A stretch of 64,000 bases of DNA from Paraglaciecola marina (GTDB lineage Bacteria; Pseudomonadota; Gammaproteobacteria; Enterobacterales; Alteromonadaceae): the NCBI RefSeq assembly GCF_004360155.1, contig NZ_ML178722.1, positions 51,173 through 115,172 of the forward strand. Reading direction: 5' to 3'. Made by a program: the position numbers and the translations under genes. Positions within the stretch are counted from its first letter, which is position 1. Each line of letters begins with the position of its first letter. Under the pieces are notes generated by a model, which was given only the letters and a program-made list of their open reading frames with translations, did no database searches and was not told where the DNA came from. Shown here piece by piece: positions 36,163 to 45,329 of this stretch.

Positions 36163-36738
36163 CTATCCCGCAAAATACTGCTTTTCCACTAACCCACAAA
36201 GAATGTGACCGAGTAAGATATGACACTCTTGAATTCTAGCTGTATCATTAGAAGGTATACAAAGTGCATTGCACATCGACTTCATTTTTCCACCATTAGC
36301 GCCAGTAAAAGCGTAAGTTGGAACTGACTTTTCTGTTGCTACTTCAATAGCTGCTATGACATTCTTACTATTGCCACTAGTGGATATTGCTACAAATACA
36401 TCATCTGAAGTAGCAATACTTTGTAACTCTCTAGAGAAAACAAACTCGTATCCATAATCGTTCCCAATGGCACTTATTGCTGAGCTATTTGTTCCTAGGG
36501 CAAGTGAAGGCAAAGGCGCTCTGTCAAACATAAATCTAGAAGTAAACTCAGCAGATAAATGCTGAGCATCAGCAAAGCTACCACCGTTTCCACAGAAAAT
36601 AATTTTTCCTCCAGCAGATAAAGACTTTAAGCACGCCTCCACTAACCTCACCAATTCAAGTTGTAATTGTTCATCTTTTAAAACAATTTCTTTGGTCTCT
36701 ATTGATGCCTTAATTTGTTCCTGTATAGCATTTATCAC
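36163..36738 (-). CDS. gmhA: Sedoheptulose 7-phosphate isomerase
   Basis: The 191-residue SIS-domain protein matches the length of GmhA. It has F-C-G-N-G-G-S-F-A-D-A-Q-H-L, with the family's substrate-binding Ser and Gln-His, and the second SIS loop A-I-S-T-S-G-N-S-K-N. It converts sedoheptulose 7-phosphate to heptose 7-phosphate, the first step towards both GDP-D,D-heptose and ADP-heptose. This copy is probably dedicated to the surface-glycan pathway, as the other three GDP-heptose genes are nearby. The 291 bp downstream gap holds no gene. Confidence 0.92.
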   Translation of the reverse strand: MINAIQEQIKASIETKEIVLKDEQLQLELVRLVEACLKSLSAGGKIIFCGNGGSFADAQHLSAEFTSRFMFDRAPLPSLALGTNSSAISAIGNDYGYEFVFSRELQSIATSDDVFVAISTSGNSKNVIAAIEVATEKSVPTYAFTGANGGKMKSMCNALCIPSNDTARIQECHILLGHILCGLVEKQYFAG

Positions 36739-37041
36739 TATGTATTCTCCTTTTTATGTACTCGCAAAATTAGTTCCTGTTAAGACTAAAACTTAAATCA
36801 GATAAACTTAAAAACAGTATTAACCTGCAAACTGTACGCCAAATCATTTTTTGATCAAACTAAAATCAAAAAGCTCGCCGACTAAAACATTTACTTTTAG
36901 ATGAATAAGGCATACATTCAGGTGGACAGAATGTAACCACTCACATGGTGTCAAATAAATTTACAAAATGGTTGTAAACACTAGTTCCAAAACCAACAAA
37001 ATCACAGTAAACCTATGTTTTAAAAGAAAATAAAAAAACAA

Positions 37042-37055
37042 GGCATAAATAATGC
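37042..37055 (+). promoter_or_regulatory. Candidate sigma-54 promoter for the PEP-CTERM-like gene
   Basis: AGGCAT at the -24 position and ATGC at the -12 position have the required 10 bp between GG (37042-37043) and GC (37054-37055). It lies about 93 bp upstream of the start. Known PEP-CTERM genes in several proteobacteria are driven by sigma-54 with the PrsK/PrsR system. The match to TGGCAC-N5-TTGC is partial. The rest of the 36739-37147 gap is AT-rich with no gene. Confidence 0.4.
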
Positions 37056-37147
37056 TTAAAGCACGATGATATTGCAACCATATCCCATTTGATATAGAAC
37101 AAGCTAACAAATTTCTATAGTGCTCTTAAAATACTAAGGAAGTAGGT

Positions 37148-37795
37148 ATGAAAAAACTGTTAATTTTAGGGTTCTTAGCGACATTTACCGCAGGTAATGC
37201 TCAAGCTGGATTAATCAACATTGTTACTGGCGCTGACATGACCGGGCTATTAGTAACCGTAACCTTTGGTAATGGCGACACTCAGTCTGATGTCTGGGAA
37301 GCTACAGGGTCAGAATCTGGCGGCGTGGGGAATAGAGTGTGGTCACTGACTCAAGAAGGCGACACAATTGGCCCTGTTTATCCTAGCTCACTTTCAGGCA
37401 CTTGGACTTTAACGACTATTAGAAGTATTGAATCAATATTAATCGAAGGATTAAATGCAGGCTTGGTATTTGACACTGCTTTTGGGGATGCTTCGGGCAC
37501 AGGTCCTGGTCATGCTTTCACCTACGACACTGCTCTTTCATCAGTTACTGCGACCTATTCAGATAATTATGAAGATGAACTATATTACTCAATGCTATTA
37601 ACCGGAACTAACCCTAATTATCTAGGGCGAGGTTCAAGCATGTTACTAGGTAGCGGCAGTTTCGACTTTATGATTGATGTGGATTTGATTACTCCAGAAG
37701 AAGCAACAGCTGAAGTAGCTGCTCCTACCACCATCACTATTTTAGCCCTATCAGTGCTAGGGTTGATTGCTAATTCACGCCGTAAGACTAGGTAA
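37148..37795 (+). CDS. Secreted protein with PEP-CTERM-like sorting tail
   Basis: The 215-residue protein has a signal peptide ending near A-Q-A-G and an extracellular beta-rich middle. The C-terminal tripartite signal is V-A-A-P-T-T, then a hydrophobic helix (I-T-I-L-A-L-S-V-L-G-L-I-A), then the basic end N-S-R-R-K-T-R. This is the layout of PEP-CTERM proteins handled by an exosortase, with the usual V-P-E-P replaced by V-A-A-P. No exosortase gene is in the window. PEP-CTERM proteins typically accompany exopolysaccharide genes, and the initiating sugar transferase is the next gene. The start is fixed by AAGGAAG. Confidence 0.8.
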   Translation: MKKLLILGFLATFTAGNAQAGLINIVTGADMTGLLVTVTFGNGDTQSDVWEATGSESGGVGNRVWSLTQEGDTIGPVYPSSLSGTWTLTTIRSIESILIEGLNAGLVFDTAFGDASGTGPGHAFTYDTALSSVTATYSDNYEDELYYSMLLTGTNPNYLGRGSSMLLGSGSFDFMIDVDLITPEEATAEVAAPTTITILALSVLGLIANSRRKTR

Positions 37796-37838
37796 AAAGA
37801 AACACCTTACCTTTGGCTAGTGCTAGTTACAAACATTA

Positions 37839-37865
37839 AAAAAGCGCTCACATTTAGTGCTTTTT
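37839..37865 (+). terminator. Intrinsic terminator of the PEP-CTERM-like gene
   Basis: A 10 bp stem (37839-37848 with 37856-37865, one G-T pair) closes a 7-base loop and ends in a T-run, 43 bp past the stop. It separates this gene from the glycosyltransferase gene. Confidence 0.8.
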
Positions 37866-38348
37866 ATTTGATGTAAGAGAAGAGTTATAAACTTAAACAA
37901 CCTACTTCTGCACTGATTTAGCACAAAGCATGTACTAATTAGAGTCAAAAACGACTCGACCAATAAAGAAATAGATATAGCTCAAAAAAACTGCTGATAA
38001 ATTTCACTTTTAAACTAACCGATTGCATCAAACAAGTACAAAATAATCATAAAAAATTAACAAACAAAGAAATTAATTTCATTTAAAATGGGGATTCATT
38101 ATTACGCAATCAGAGTGGCTTAAAATATGCTTCAACCAACGCCACAGATAAAATATTGATTTGAAAATTAATAATAAGTGTCACAGAACACTCTGGAAAA
38201 TCGCAAGGTTACATGTCGCTAGAATATAGACAGAATAAAAGCGACTCTATAAGCTGAACGGCATTTTATACCTTGTAAGCATAGTGTTTGGATAATTTAA
38301 ATAGCAACTTTCTGCTAATTTAAATCAAAATGGGTAAGGATAAGATGT
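37866..38348 (+). other. Intergenic promoter region of the initiating transferase gene
   Basis: About 480 bp, AT-rich, without an open frame. TAAGGA at 38335-38340 is the Shine-Dalgarno of the next gene. I could not single out a promoter or ops/JUMPStart element. Confidence 0.5.
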
Positions 38349-39752
38349 ATGGCTACTCAACATGGCATGGTTAAAAACAACACAAACAGATTGGCAGCCG
38401 CATACCGGTTAGTTGATGTAATTGTAATACAAATACTTTTATACATAAGCGTCATTGCATATGGACATAATTATGACGAACATTACTTTACAGTTTCTCT
38501 AATCAGCTCAGTGGGCTTTGCCTTAGCGGCAGAGTCTTTTGCTTTATATCGCTCATGGCGGGCTGGTTTTTTTAAACAAATAATCTTTTACACTATATGT
38601 TGCTGGGTATGTTCTGGAATTTTAGTGTTGGGTTACGTTTTCTTTTCTAAAAGTGGTGATGACTTTTCTAGAGTTTCTTTAAGTACTTGGATGGTTTTAA
38701 GTCTATTTTCTCTAATTACTTGGCGCTATTGTTTTCAACTTTTTTTACGCAACATGCGTCGTAAAGGATACAACACTCGCAACATTGCAATCTTTGGATT
38801 GTCAGAGAAAGGCGGACGCTTGGCAAATGAAGTTATTAATAACCCCGAAACGGGATATCGCTTAAGTGCATTTTATGATGACCGCAGTAAGGATAGATTA
38901 GATAAAAACTATCATTATTACCTGAGAGGCAGCATCGCAGAAGGAATACAGAATGCTAAAAACGGCAAGTATGATGTGATTTACATTTCTCTACCTATGA
39001 TTGCTAAGGTAAGAATTCAAGATATTTTGCATGAGTTGGGTGACTCAACGGCGAATGTACACGTTGTGCCAGACCTATTCATTTACACGTTAATGCATGG
39101 TGAGATGTCACATGTCGGTGATATTCAAACCATAAGTGTCTATGACAACCCTATGCAAGGCAGTTTAGGGGCACTAAAACGATTAGAAGATATGTTTTTA
39201 GCAACCATAATAATGAGCCTAATCGCTATACCTATGATTTTTATTGCTATTGCGGTAAAACTTACCTCGAAGGGCCCCGTTATTTTTAAACAAGATAGGT
39301 ATGGGCTTAATGGTCGTAAGATTAAAATGTGGAAATTTAGGTCCATGACTGTGACAGAGAATGCGAATGTAGTCACTCAAGCAACTAAAGGCGATGCTCG
39401 TATCACTAAAGTAGGAGCATTTTTACGACGAACCTCGTTGGACGAACTTCCACAATTTATCAATGTATTAAAGGGCGATATGTCAGTAATTGGCCCAAGG
39501 CCTCACGCTGTAGCACATAATGAAGAATATCGCAAACTTATAGACTTTTATATGTTACGACATAAAGTTAAACCAGGAATCACCGGATGGGCTCAGGTTA
39601 ATGGAGCCAGAGGTGAAACAGATACGTTAGATAAAATGCAAAAACGCATCGAGCTAGACTTAGAATACATAAGAACTTGGTCTCTTTGGCTAGACTTCAA
39701 AATTATTATTTTTACTTTCCTAAGAAGTTTTAATGATAAAAACGCATATTGA
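38349..39752 (+). CDS. Undecaprenyl-phosphate sugar-1-phosphate transferase (initiating enzyme)
   Basis: The 467-residue polyisoprenyl-phosphate hexose-1-phosphate transferase has four N-terminal helices and a Rossmann-like central domain (R-N-I-A-I-F-G-L-S-E-K-G). A fifth helix (about 275-300) precedes the catalytic domain with K-M-W-K-F-R-S-M, R-R-T-S-L-D-E-L-P-Q and G-P-R-P-H-A. It moves a sugar phosphate, glucose or galactose in known relatives (WcaJ, EpsL type), from a UDP donor to undecaprenyl phosphate to start repeat-unit assembly. It is the only initiating transferase in the window and may serve either or both glycan loci. The catalytic L-D-E-L-P motif is intact. Confidence 0.93.
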   Translation: MATQHGMVKNNTNRLAAAYRLVDVIVIQILLYISVIAYGHNYDEHYFTVSLISSVGFALAAESFALYRSWRAGFFKQIIFYTICCWVCSGILVLGYVFFSKSGDDFSRVSLSTWMVLSLFSLITWRYCFQLFLRNMRRKGYNTRNIAIFGLSEKGGRLANEVINNPETGYRLSAFYDDRSKDRLDKNYHYYLRGSIAEGIQNAKNGKYDVIYISLPMIAKVRIQDILHELGDSTANVHVVPDLFIYTLMHGEMSHVGDIQTISVYDNPMQGSLGALKRLEDMFLATIIMSLIAIPMIFIAIAVKLTSKGPVIFKQDRYGLNGRKIKMWKFRSMTVTENANVVTQATKGDARITKVGAFLRRTSLDELPQFINVLKGDMSVIGPRPHAVAHNEEYRKLIDFYMLRHKVKPGITGWAQVNGARGETDTLDKMQKRIELDLEYIRTWSLWLDFKIIIFTFLRSFNDKNAY

Positions 39753-39829
39753 TGAAAAAGGCAGCATTTAACAAATTGTAAGCTTTTTATATACGTTCAA
39801 GAAATAATATTTATATAGGGAAAATTGGT

Positions 39830-40858
39830 TTGGAAAATAGTTTTGTAAATGTTGAGGGTATAAGTTTTGTAGAGTTTACTGGAAGCAAACCAAGTTTGTT
39901 GGTTGAGTTATTTGATAGTATGGGTATGAAGCTTTCTACTCATAAAGAAGATAGCCAAATCACCTTACACCAACATGGTAATATTAATTTCATTTCTAAC
40001 CCTTCTAATACTGGTAACGTCAAAAAGTTCAGGGATATACATAATAGAGGCGCTTCAGCATTAGGGTTTAAAGTTGAAAATAGTCAAAGTGCTTACGAAC
40101 AATTGCTTGAATTAGGAGCCGAGTCCGCCGAACAAGTAAATTACGCCATTCCTGCCATCAAGGGTATTGGACACTCAATCGTATATTTAGTAGATAAAGA
40201 AACAGAAGCAGTTCTTCTAGAAAGTTTTGATACAGATTCAGCCATACTTCCTTTGTTCGATAACAGCCTTTGTGAAGTCGATCACTTAACCCATAATTTG
40301 TATTCTGGTGGTATAAAAAAACAAAAAGAATTTTATGGAAAGCTATTTGGATTTGCTAGTTTAAGAACCTTTGATATAGAAGGTAAGAAAACAGGGTTAC
40401 TCAGCGAGGTAATAGCTAGCCCCAATGGCAAAGTGATTATTCCACTGAATGAAACGAAAGATAGTAAATCCCAAATTGCTGAATATTTAGAAGAATACAA
40501 TGGCGAAGGTATTCAACATATTGCCTTACGCTCTAACAACTTATTCAATACTGTAGAAAACTTACGAGCAAGTAATGTAGAGTTTCAAGACACTCCAGAC
40601 TCCTATTACGAATTATTAGATGCCAGACTTCCAGAGCATGGAGAATCAGTTAATCAACTAAAAGCTCAAAAAATATTAGTCGACGGTGGTGAAAAGCAGG
40701 GCGGTGGATACCTATTGCAAATATTTACCAAAAACAGCATAGGGCCTATCTTTTTCGAATATATACAGCGAAAAGGTAACAAAGGATTTGGTGAAGGTAA
40801 TTTTCAAGCCCTATTTGAGTCTATTGAGTTAGATCAAGAGCGGCGTGGTGTTATCTGA
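39830..40858 (+). CDS. hppD: 4-hydroxyphenylpyruvate dioxygenase
   Basis: The 342-residue VOC-fold protein has the complete iron site of HPPD: His152 in V-D-H-L-T-H-N, His230 in G-I-Q-H-I-A-L, and Glu310 in F-F-E-Y-I-Q-R-K-G. The C-terminal helix G-E-G-N-F-Q-A-L-F-E-S-I is also intact. It converts 4-hydroxyphenylpyruvate to homogentisate; the related 4-hydroxymandelate synthase is the alternative. It starts at TTG (39830) with TAGGG nine bases upstream, and no in-frame ATG occurs before residue 31. No homogentisate dioxygenase gene is near, so homogentisate might accumulate (pyomelanin) or feed another pathway. A flavin monooxygenase gene follows 44 bp later. Confidence 0.9.
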   Translation: MENSFVNVEGISFVEFTGSKPSLLVELFDSMGMKLSTHKEDSQITLHQHGNINFISNPSNTGNVKKFRDIHNRGASALGFKVENSQSAYEQLLELGAESAEQVNYAIPAIKGIGHSIVYLVDKETEAVLLESFDTDSAILPLFDNSLCEVDHLTHNLYSGGIKKQKEFYGKLFGFASLRTFDIEGKKTGLLSEVIASPNGKVIIPLNETKDSKSQIAEYLEEYNGEGIQHIALRSNNLFNTVENLRASNVEFQDTPDSYYELLDARLPEHGESVNQLKAQKILVDGGEKQGGGYLLQIFTKNSIGPIFFEYIQRKGNKGFGEGNFQALFESIELDQERRGVI

Positions 40859-40902
40859 TATATTCAACAGGGCAAGTATTGAACGATGTTTATGGAGCTG
40901 AT

Positions 40903-42462
40903 ATGAAGAAAAAAATTGGTGTTATTGGAGCAGGCCTATCGGGGCTAGTAACAATTAAAGAACTAATTGAGGAAGGGCATGACGTAATTTGTCTGGAAAA
41001 GAATAAGGACATCGGGGGAGTGTTCTCTAAAATGGGCTCCTATGACTCCGTAGAGCTAACAGTTTCCAACTATTTCATGGCTTATTCTGACTTTATGCCC
41101 TATGACGAACCTGTCAAGTTTTGGACTAGAAAAGAGTACAAACAATACTTAGATAAATACGCCAAACATTTTGATTTACTTAAGTATATAAAGTTTGATT
41201 GTGACGTCACACAAATAGAGGATACTAGCGAAAACTTTATTATTAGTGGGGTTGGTAGTGACAACCAAAAATTTAGTGAAACAGTGGACACTCTCGCTGT
41301 GTGCTCGGGCCAATTTCAAAAGCCCAACATTCCCGACATAGAAGGCTTAGATACTTTTCTTGGCGATACCATGCACTCTGCTGAATATACTAACGTAGAA
41401 AATTGCAATCACCTCAAAGGAAAAAAAGTTTTATTCTTAGGCGCAGGGGAATCAGGAGCTGATGTAGTAACCGAAATAGCAGGGATAGCCAGTCATTCAG
41501 TACTTGCATTACGGCGGAGGCATTTATTTAGCCAAAAAAATGTGGGTGGGAGTAACACAATTGATATGGTTCAAACTCGATTTTGGCACAGTATTCCTGC
41601 TAATGAAAAAGCTGAAGCGGTTAGAACTATATGGAGAAATATTCGCAAATCAACTGATAACAAAGCGTTGTCTTTATTGGCTGACCATGTCATTTTAGCA
41701 CCAGATGAGCCTGGTTCAGTAGTGACAAAAACTGAAAGAATTTTTGAAGCTGAAGCGAATGGAATGGTAATCGACATTGGCGGAATCACGAGAGTTAATG
41801 GTTCACAAGTAGAATTTGAATCTGGCAGAAGTGAATCTTTTGATGCTATTGTTTTTTGCACAGGTTTTAAATTTTCACTTCCATTTATGAAAAATGATAG
41901 TGAGATTTCGGATATTAGAGACTGTTATTTACAATCTTTTCATAAAGACTTAAAAGAACGGGTCGCATTTATTGGATTTGCTCGACCTCAGCAAGGCGGT
42001 GTTCCATTAATTGCCGAGCTTCAAGCGCGATACTTTGCAAGGGTGATATCCGATAAGATACAGCTTCCAGAAAACTTGTACGAATTAGCTATTGCAGATA
42101 AAAAGTTATGGCAGGAAGAGTTTTACGAAACCCCCCACGTATTTGGTTTAGTAAACGGCCAGAGGTTTAATGAAAAAATAGCTGATTTAATTGGTTGTAG
42201 ACTACCAGCCCCCAATATAATATTTTCCCCTAAATCTTTTGTTGTTTACTGGCTTCATCATATTTGGCCATGTCAATTTAGAGTTGTAGGACCAGGAAAA
42301 CAAAATATTGCTAAGGAAAAATGGACTAATGCACCTTCCATTTACAGTAAAAAAGCGAAGTTAAAACTAATTATCGGGCTGTCAATCAAGTGGCTTATGT
42401 CACGTAATGCTAAAAACACAAAAGAAAGATGGCGTTCAATTTTAGTAACAGATAGAAATTAA
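40903..42462 (+). CDS. Flavin-dependent monooxygenase (FMO/class B type)
   Basis: The ATG at 40903 is chosen because GGAG lies 5 bp upstream; a TTG at 40879 is the longer option. The 519-residue protein has an N-terminal FAD loop G-V-I-G-A-G-L-S-G-L and the FMO fingerprint F-L-G-D-T-M-H-S-A-E-Y. The NADPH loop F-L-G-A-G-E-S-G-A-D-V follows near residue 185. These enzymes oxygenate N, S or ketone groups using NADPH and oxygen. It probably shares a transcript with the dioxygenase gene, which suggests a two-step aromatic oxidation. The substrate is unknown, and the long basic C-terminus (about 60 residues) has no assigned role. Confidence 0.87.
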   Translation: MKKKIGVIGAGLSGLVTIKELIEEGHDVICLEKNKDIGGVFSKMGSYDSVELTVSNYFMAYSDFMPYDEPVKFWTRKEYKQYLDKYAKHFDLLKYIKFDCDVTQIEDTSENFIISGVGSDNQKFSETVDTLAVCSGQFQKPNIPDIEGLDTFLGDTMHSAEYTNVENCNHLKGKKVLFLGAGESGADVVTEIAGIASHSVLALRRRHLFSQKNVGGSNTIDMVQTRFWHSIPANEKAEAVRTIWRNIRKSTDNKALSLLADHVILAPDEPGSVVTKTERIFEAEANGMVIDIGGITRVNGSQVEFESGRSESFDAIVFCTGFKFSLPFMKNDSEISDIRDCYLQSFHKDLKERVAFIGFARPQQGGVPLIAELQARYFARVISDKIQLPENLYELAIADKKLWQEEFYETPHVFGLVNGQRFNEKIADLIGCRLPAPNIIFSPKSFVVYWLHHIWPCQFRVVGPGKQNIAKEKWTNAPSIYSKKAKLKLIIGLSIKWLMSRNAKNTKERWRSILVTDRN

Positions 42463-43199
42463 CTGAGATAAGGTCACATGAGTATATCGATGATTCTAAT
42501 GTAGGTTAGCTCAGAAACAGAATCACTCTATCAATATCAATACTTATTAAGTTATGAGGGCGATATTAAATACTAGAGAATCGCGAACTAGTTAATGAAA
42601 GCCCTCTGTCTTTGACAATGTAAATTCATTAAACTTCATCATGTTGTGATTTAATCGACGTAATGGCGATCCCAAATCAATAAGAGAAAATTAACTAAAA
42701 ATGAAGTCCCAGCATTAATATTACGGTCAAACCAAATTAATACCTTTATACAACTTAAGCTAATGGTTCTGATTGATAGAACACTAGCGGAAAATTATTT
42801 TCTCACAAAAGAATTTAGCTCAAACGTAAACTAACAACAACATTTGAAAAAAATAACTATCTGAATAGGTATACCCCCCTTCAACTAGTTTAGATATTGG
42901 GGTTACCTTTTCCAACGAGCTTGAAGAAAAAATGGGGGAGTTAGATGTTTCCAAGTACCTTCTAAGAGCCCCTTTAATTCGAGCATTATAAAATCATATA
43001 GTGGACCTATACTTTTCAAATACTCCTAACGGAAAGGTAATAAAAATTTAAGGTAAGATAACTTCCAAACTCTCTGAGTCTATTTAACTAGCTCAAGAGT
43101 AACGGGGAGTAATCTTAAAGTAAGTTTATCGTTAGACCCCATCTAACCCTACCAGCATTATTTATTTACAATAATGACCAGAATTTATTTAAGGCATTT
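42463..43199. other. 737 bp without an intact gene, possible gene remnant
   Basis: No convincing open frame is present. Around 42900-43050 two short plus-strand frames read like protein: an acidic E-L-E-E-K-M-G-E-L-D-V-S-K-Y stretch closed by a stop, then T-P-N-G-K-V-I-K-I closed by a stop. The second resembles the C-terminal N-G-K lysine motif of adenylate-forming enzymes. A decayed ligase or synthetase is possible, but the signal is weak. The rest looks like AT-rich spacer. Confidence 0.3.
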
Positions 43200-43892
43200 A
43201 TGAAATCACATAAAACAAGATACTATTTAGTCATTTCAGCGTTAATTTTAATTATTCCTTTACTTGGTTTTAACACCTACTTTAGTGGCCTGTTTAATGG
43301 TGCCAAAGACTCCACCCAACTTATTCATACACACGTAATCCTATATTTCGGCTGGATTTTTCTTTACTTCTCTCAAGCTTTACTACCAAGCTTAGGTCAT
43401 CATAAACTACATATATACTTAGGAAAGATAAGTATCATTTATTTAATTATTCTTGTTATTGATGGTTTATTAATGACATTTGAAGGATTTATTATTCGAA
43501 TAGAGAAAGGTGAAGTTGAAAACGCCAAACTATTTTTACTTCAACCCCTCACAGATATGATAGTGTTCCCAGCTTTAGTAATGGCCGCAATATGCTTCCG
43601 AAAGAGAGTTGAAATACATAAACGTTTAATGTTGATTGCTACGCTAATGTTAACTATTGCGGGAATAGTAAGAATAAAATTCATTATTATACCCGGTGGT
43701 AATTTACTTTTGTGGCTGTCACCAGTCCTTCTCTCTATGCTTTATGATTACCATAAAAAGAAAGTCATTCATCCTGTTTATGTATTTGGGATACTATTGT
43801 TTACCCTGATGTACATTAGGATGCGTCTTATAATACACACACCATTTTGGGATGCGTTTTCAGGCTGGATGGTTAAAGTTTTCTCGAGATGA
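43200..43892 (+). CDS. Multi-pass membrane protein, DUF2306-like
   Basis: The 230-residue protein has about seven hydrophobic helices. Conserved-looking polar positions are H-T-H-V-I-L-Y-F-G-W near residue 43 and L-G-H-H-K-L-H-I-Y-L-G near 65. The pattern H...GW...Q...L...H..LG occurs in an uncharacterised proteobacterial membrane family and could bind haem or metal. It lies 71 bp before the broken cytochrome b561 gene, so a redox role is conceivable. I do not recognise a function. Confidence 0.65.
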   Translation: MKSHKTRYYLVISALILIIPLLGFNTYFSGLFNGAKDSTQLIHTHVILYFGWIFLYFSQALLPSLGHHKLHIYLGKISIIYLIILVIDGLLMTFEGFIIRIEKGEVENAKLFLLQPLTDMIVFPALVMAAICFRKRVEIHKRLMLIATLMLTIAGIVRIKFIIIPGGNLLLWLSPVLLSMLYDYHKKKVIHPVYVFGILLFTLMYIRMRLIIHTPFWDAFSGWMVKVFSR

Positions 43893-43962
43893 TTTATAAT
43901 ACACGCCTATGTATCTCTAGAAATTAGTATTTGTATTTTCACTGAGCATATAAGGATTACTA

Positions 43963-44548
43963 ATGCAATTCACTAATACGATAAGAGACTATGGATTTAT
44001 TGCAAAGTGTCTCCATTGGGGGACAGCTTTATTATTTTTGTTTAGTTATATATCAGTATATTACCGTCACTTATTTACGGAACCTGGCAGTTCAGAAAGT
44101 TCAAAAGTACTTCAGTTACATTTGTCATTCGGCATAACTATTGGCGTTATAGTCACTTTACGGATCATTTGGCGATTTACGAATAAACGACCTATCCAAG
44201 AACCTGGAACACACCTAGAGCATTTTGCAGCGCATACCGGTCACTATCTACTTTATATATGCATAAATAATCATAATGGTCATCTCGGGATATGCAGGTA
44301 CAGGCACTGGAACTAGTTATTTTAGCATATTCGTAATACCAAAGTTTGAGGGGACATGGTTATATAATTACACGATAATTGACGTTTTACACCTTGACTT
44401 TCAAAGTTTCGAGAAAGTCGCAGATTACATACATAAAGAAATTCTAGGAGCATTATTTATGTGGCTTTTGATATTGGGACATATCTGCGCTGCGCTGTAT
44501 CACCATTATATTAACAAAGATCGAACCATAAATAAGATGACACTTTAA
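43963..44548 (+). pseudogene. Cytochrome b561 gene broken by a frameshift
   Basis: The first 98 codons (43963 to about 44256) encode the N-terminal half of a di-haem b561: C-L-H-W-G-T-A-L-L-F, and a second helix with H-L-S-F-G. The C-terminal half (M-V-I-S-G-Y-A-G-T-G, then H-K-E-I-L-G-A-L-F-M-W and I-C-A-A-L-Y-H-H) lies in the next frame from 44276. Dropping one A from the AAA at 44265-44267 restores I-I-I-M-V-I-S-G, exactly the family's third-helix sequence. The gene is therefore intact apart from +1 base. It may be recent decay, a slippage switch or a sequencing error. An intact product would pass electrons in the inner membrane. Confidence 0.85.
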
Positions 44549-44949
44549 ACAACGAGTAACTCAATCAAAGTGCATCCTAGAATAAAATTGTATAGTTGTA
44601 CAAAGAAGGCTGTAGGTCTAGAAAATCCTGACTCACCTCCACTAAACCAGCCTAAATAATACAACTCTATGAAACAGAGCTTCAAGGCTTATACCACTAA
44701 AAATACTTTCAAAGTATTATTGAAGAAAATACTTAGTATATAAAATCCATAAAACTTTTTAATGCATTAGATTAACAATAGATTTGGGTATGTCACTAAA
44801 GATTTAGCTGCAATATTAGATATCCGAATATTATCATCATATAATATGAACTAAACCCACAACGTTTAACAAAAAAGCCATGGTATTATCGCACACATCA
44901 ATTAAATAAGATTAAGTTACGACATCTACACATTTACTCATTAATAAAT
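44549..44949. other. 401 bp AT-rich gap between convergent genes
   Basis: No gene, strong hairpin or repeat was seen between the b561 remnant (plus) and the small secreted-protein gene (minus). Confidence 0.5.
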
Positions 44950-45303
44950 CTAATCACTATACACATAAACCATTGTAGATATAGGAAAAGGGCCACCTTG
45001 TGTATTGGTTGAACAGCTCCCATCCAGCCAGAAGCCAAGTTTTTTATTCGTACTAAATCCAAGCATAATTGCAGCATACAGCTCCTTAAAATCATCTCTT
45101 GAACGTTCAATTACTACAGCAGGAGTCTCACTTACATCACTAATACAAGAAGGGCTATCTTTTACAGAGTAGTCCTTATCTATATATACGGTTAGATATG
45201 TACTGTTTACTTTAAAATAATCAACCGCAATAGCTCCTGTACTATCAGCCGAAGCACTATTTAATAAACTAACACTTAAAATGACTAAAATAAGTCGATA
45301 CAT
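44950..45303 (-). CDS. Small secreted protein of unknown function
   Basis: The 117-residue protein has a clear signal peptide (L-I-L-V-I-L-S-V-S-L-L, cleaved near A-S-A-D), so the mature protein is about 98 residues. Two Cys residues in the mature part (in P-S-C-I-S-D and G-S-C-S-T-N) could form one disulfide. No family is recognised. It lies 26 bp after the polysaccharide-lyase gene on the same strand and may share its transcript, which suggests a periplasmic or extracellular helper role. Confidence 0.65.
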   Translation of the reverse strand: MYRLILVILSVSLLNSASADSTGAIAVDYFKVNSTYLTVYIDKDYSVKDSPSCISDVSETPAVVIERSRDDFKELYAAIMLGFSTNKKLGFWLDGSCSTNTQGGPFPISTMVYVYSD

Positions 45304-45329
45304 TACAAACCTCTAAATTTATAGTTGAT

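Noticed and set aside
41571..41861. Minus-strand open frame inside the flavin monooxygenase gene
   Set aside because: It has no recognisable protein features and lies wholly inside a well-supported gene, so it is a shadow frame.
37148..44548. Exosortase or other PEP-CTERM processing gene near the PEP-CTERM-like protein
   Set aside because: None of the membrane proteins here shows exosortase Cys, Arg and His motifs. The gene must be elsewhere if present.
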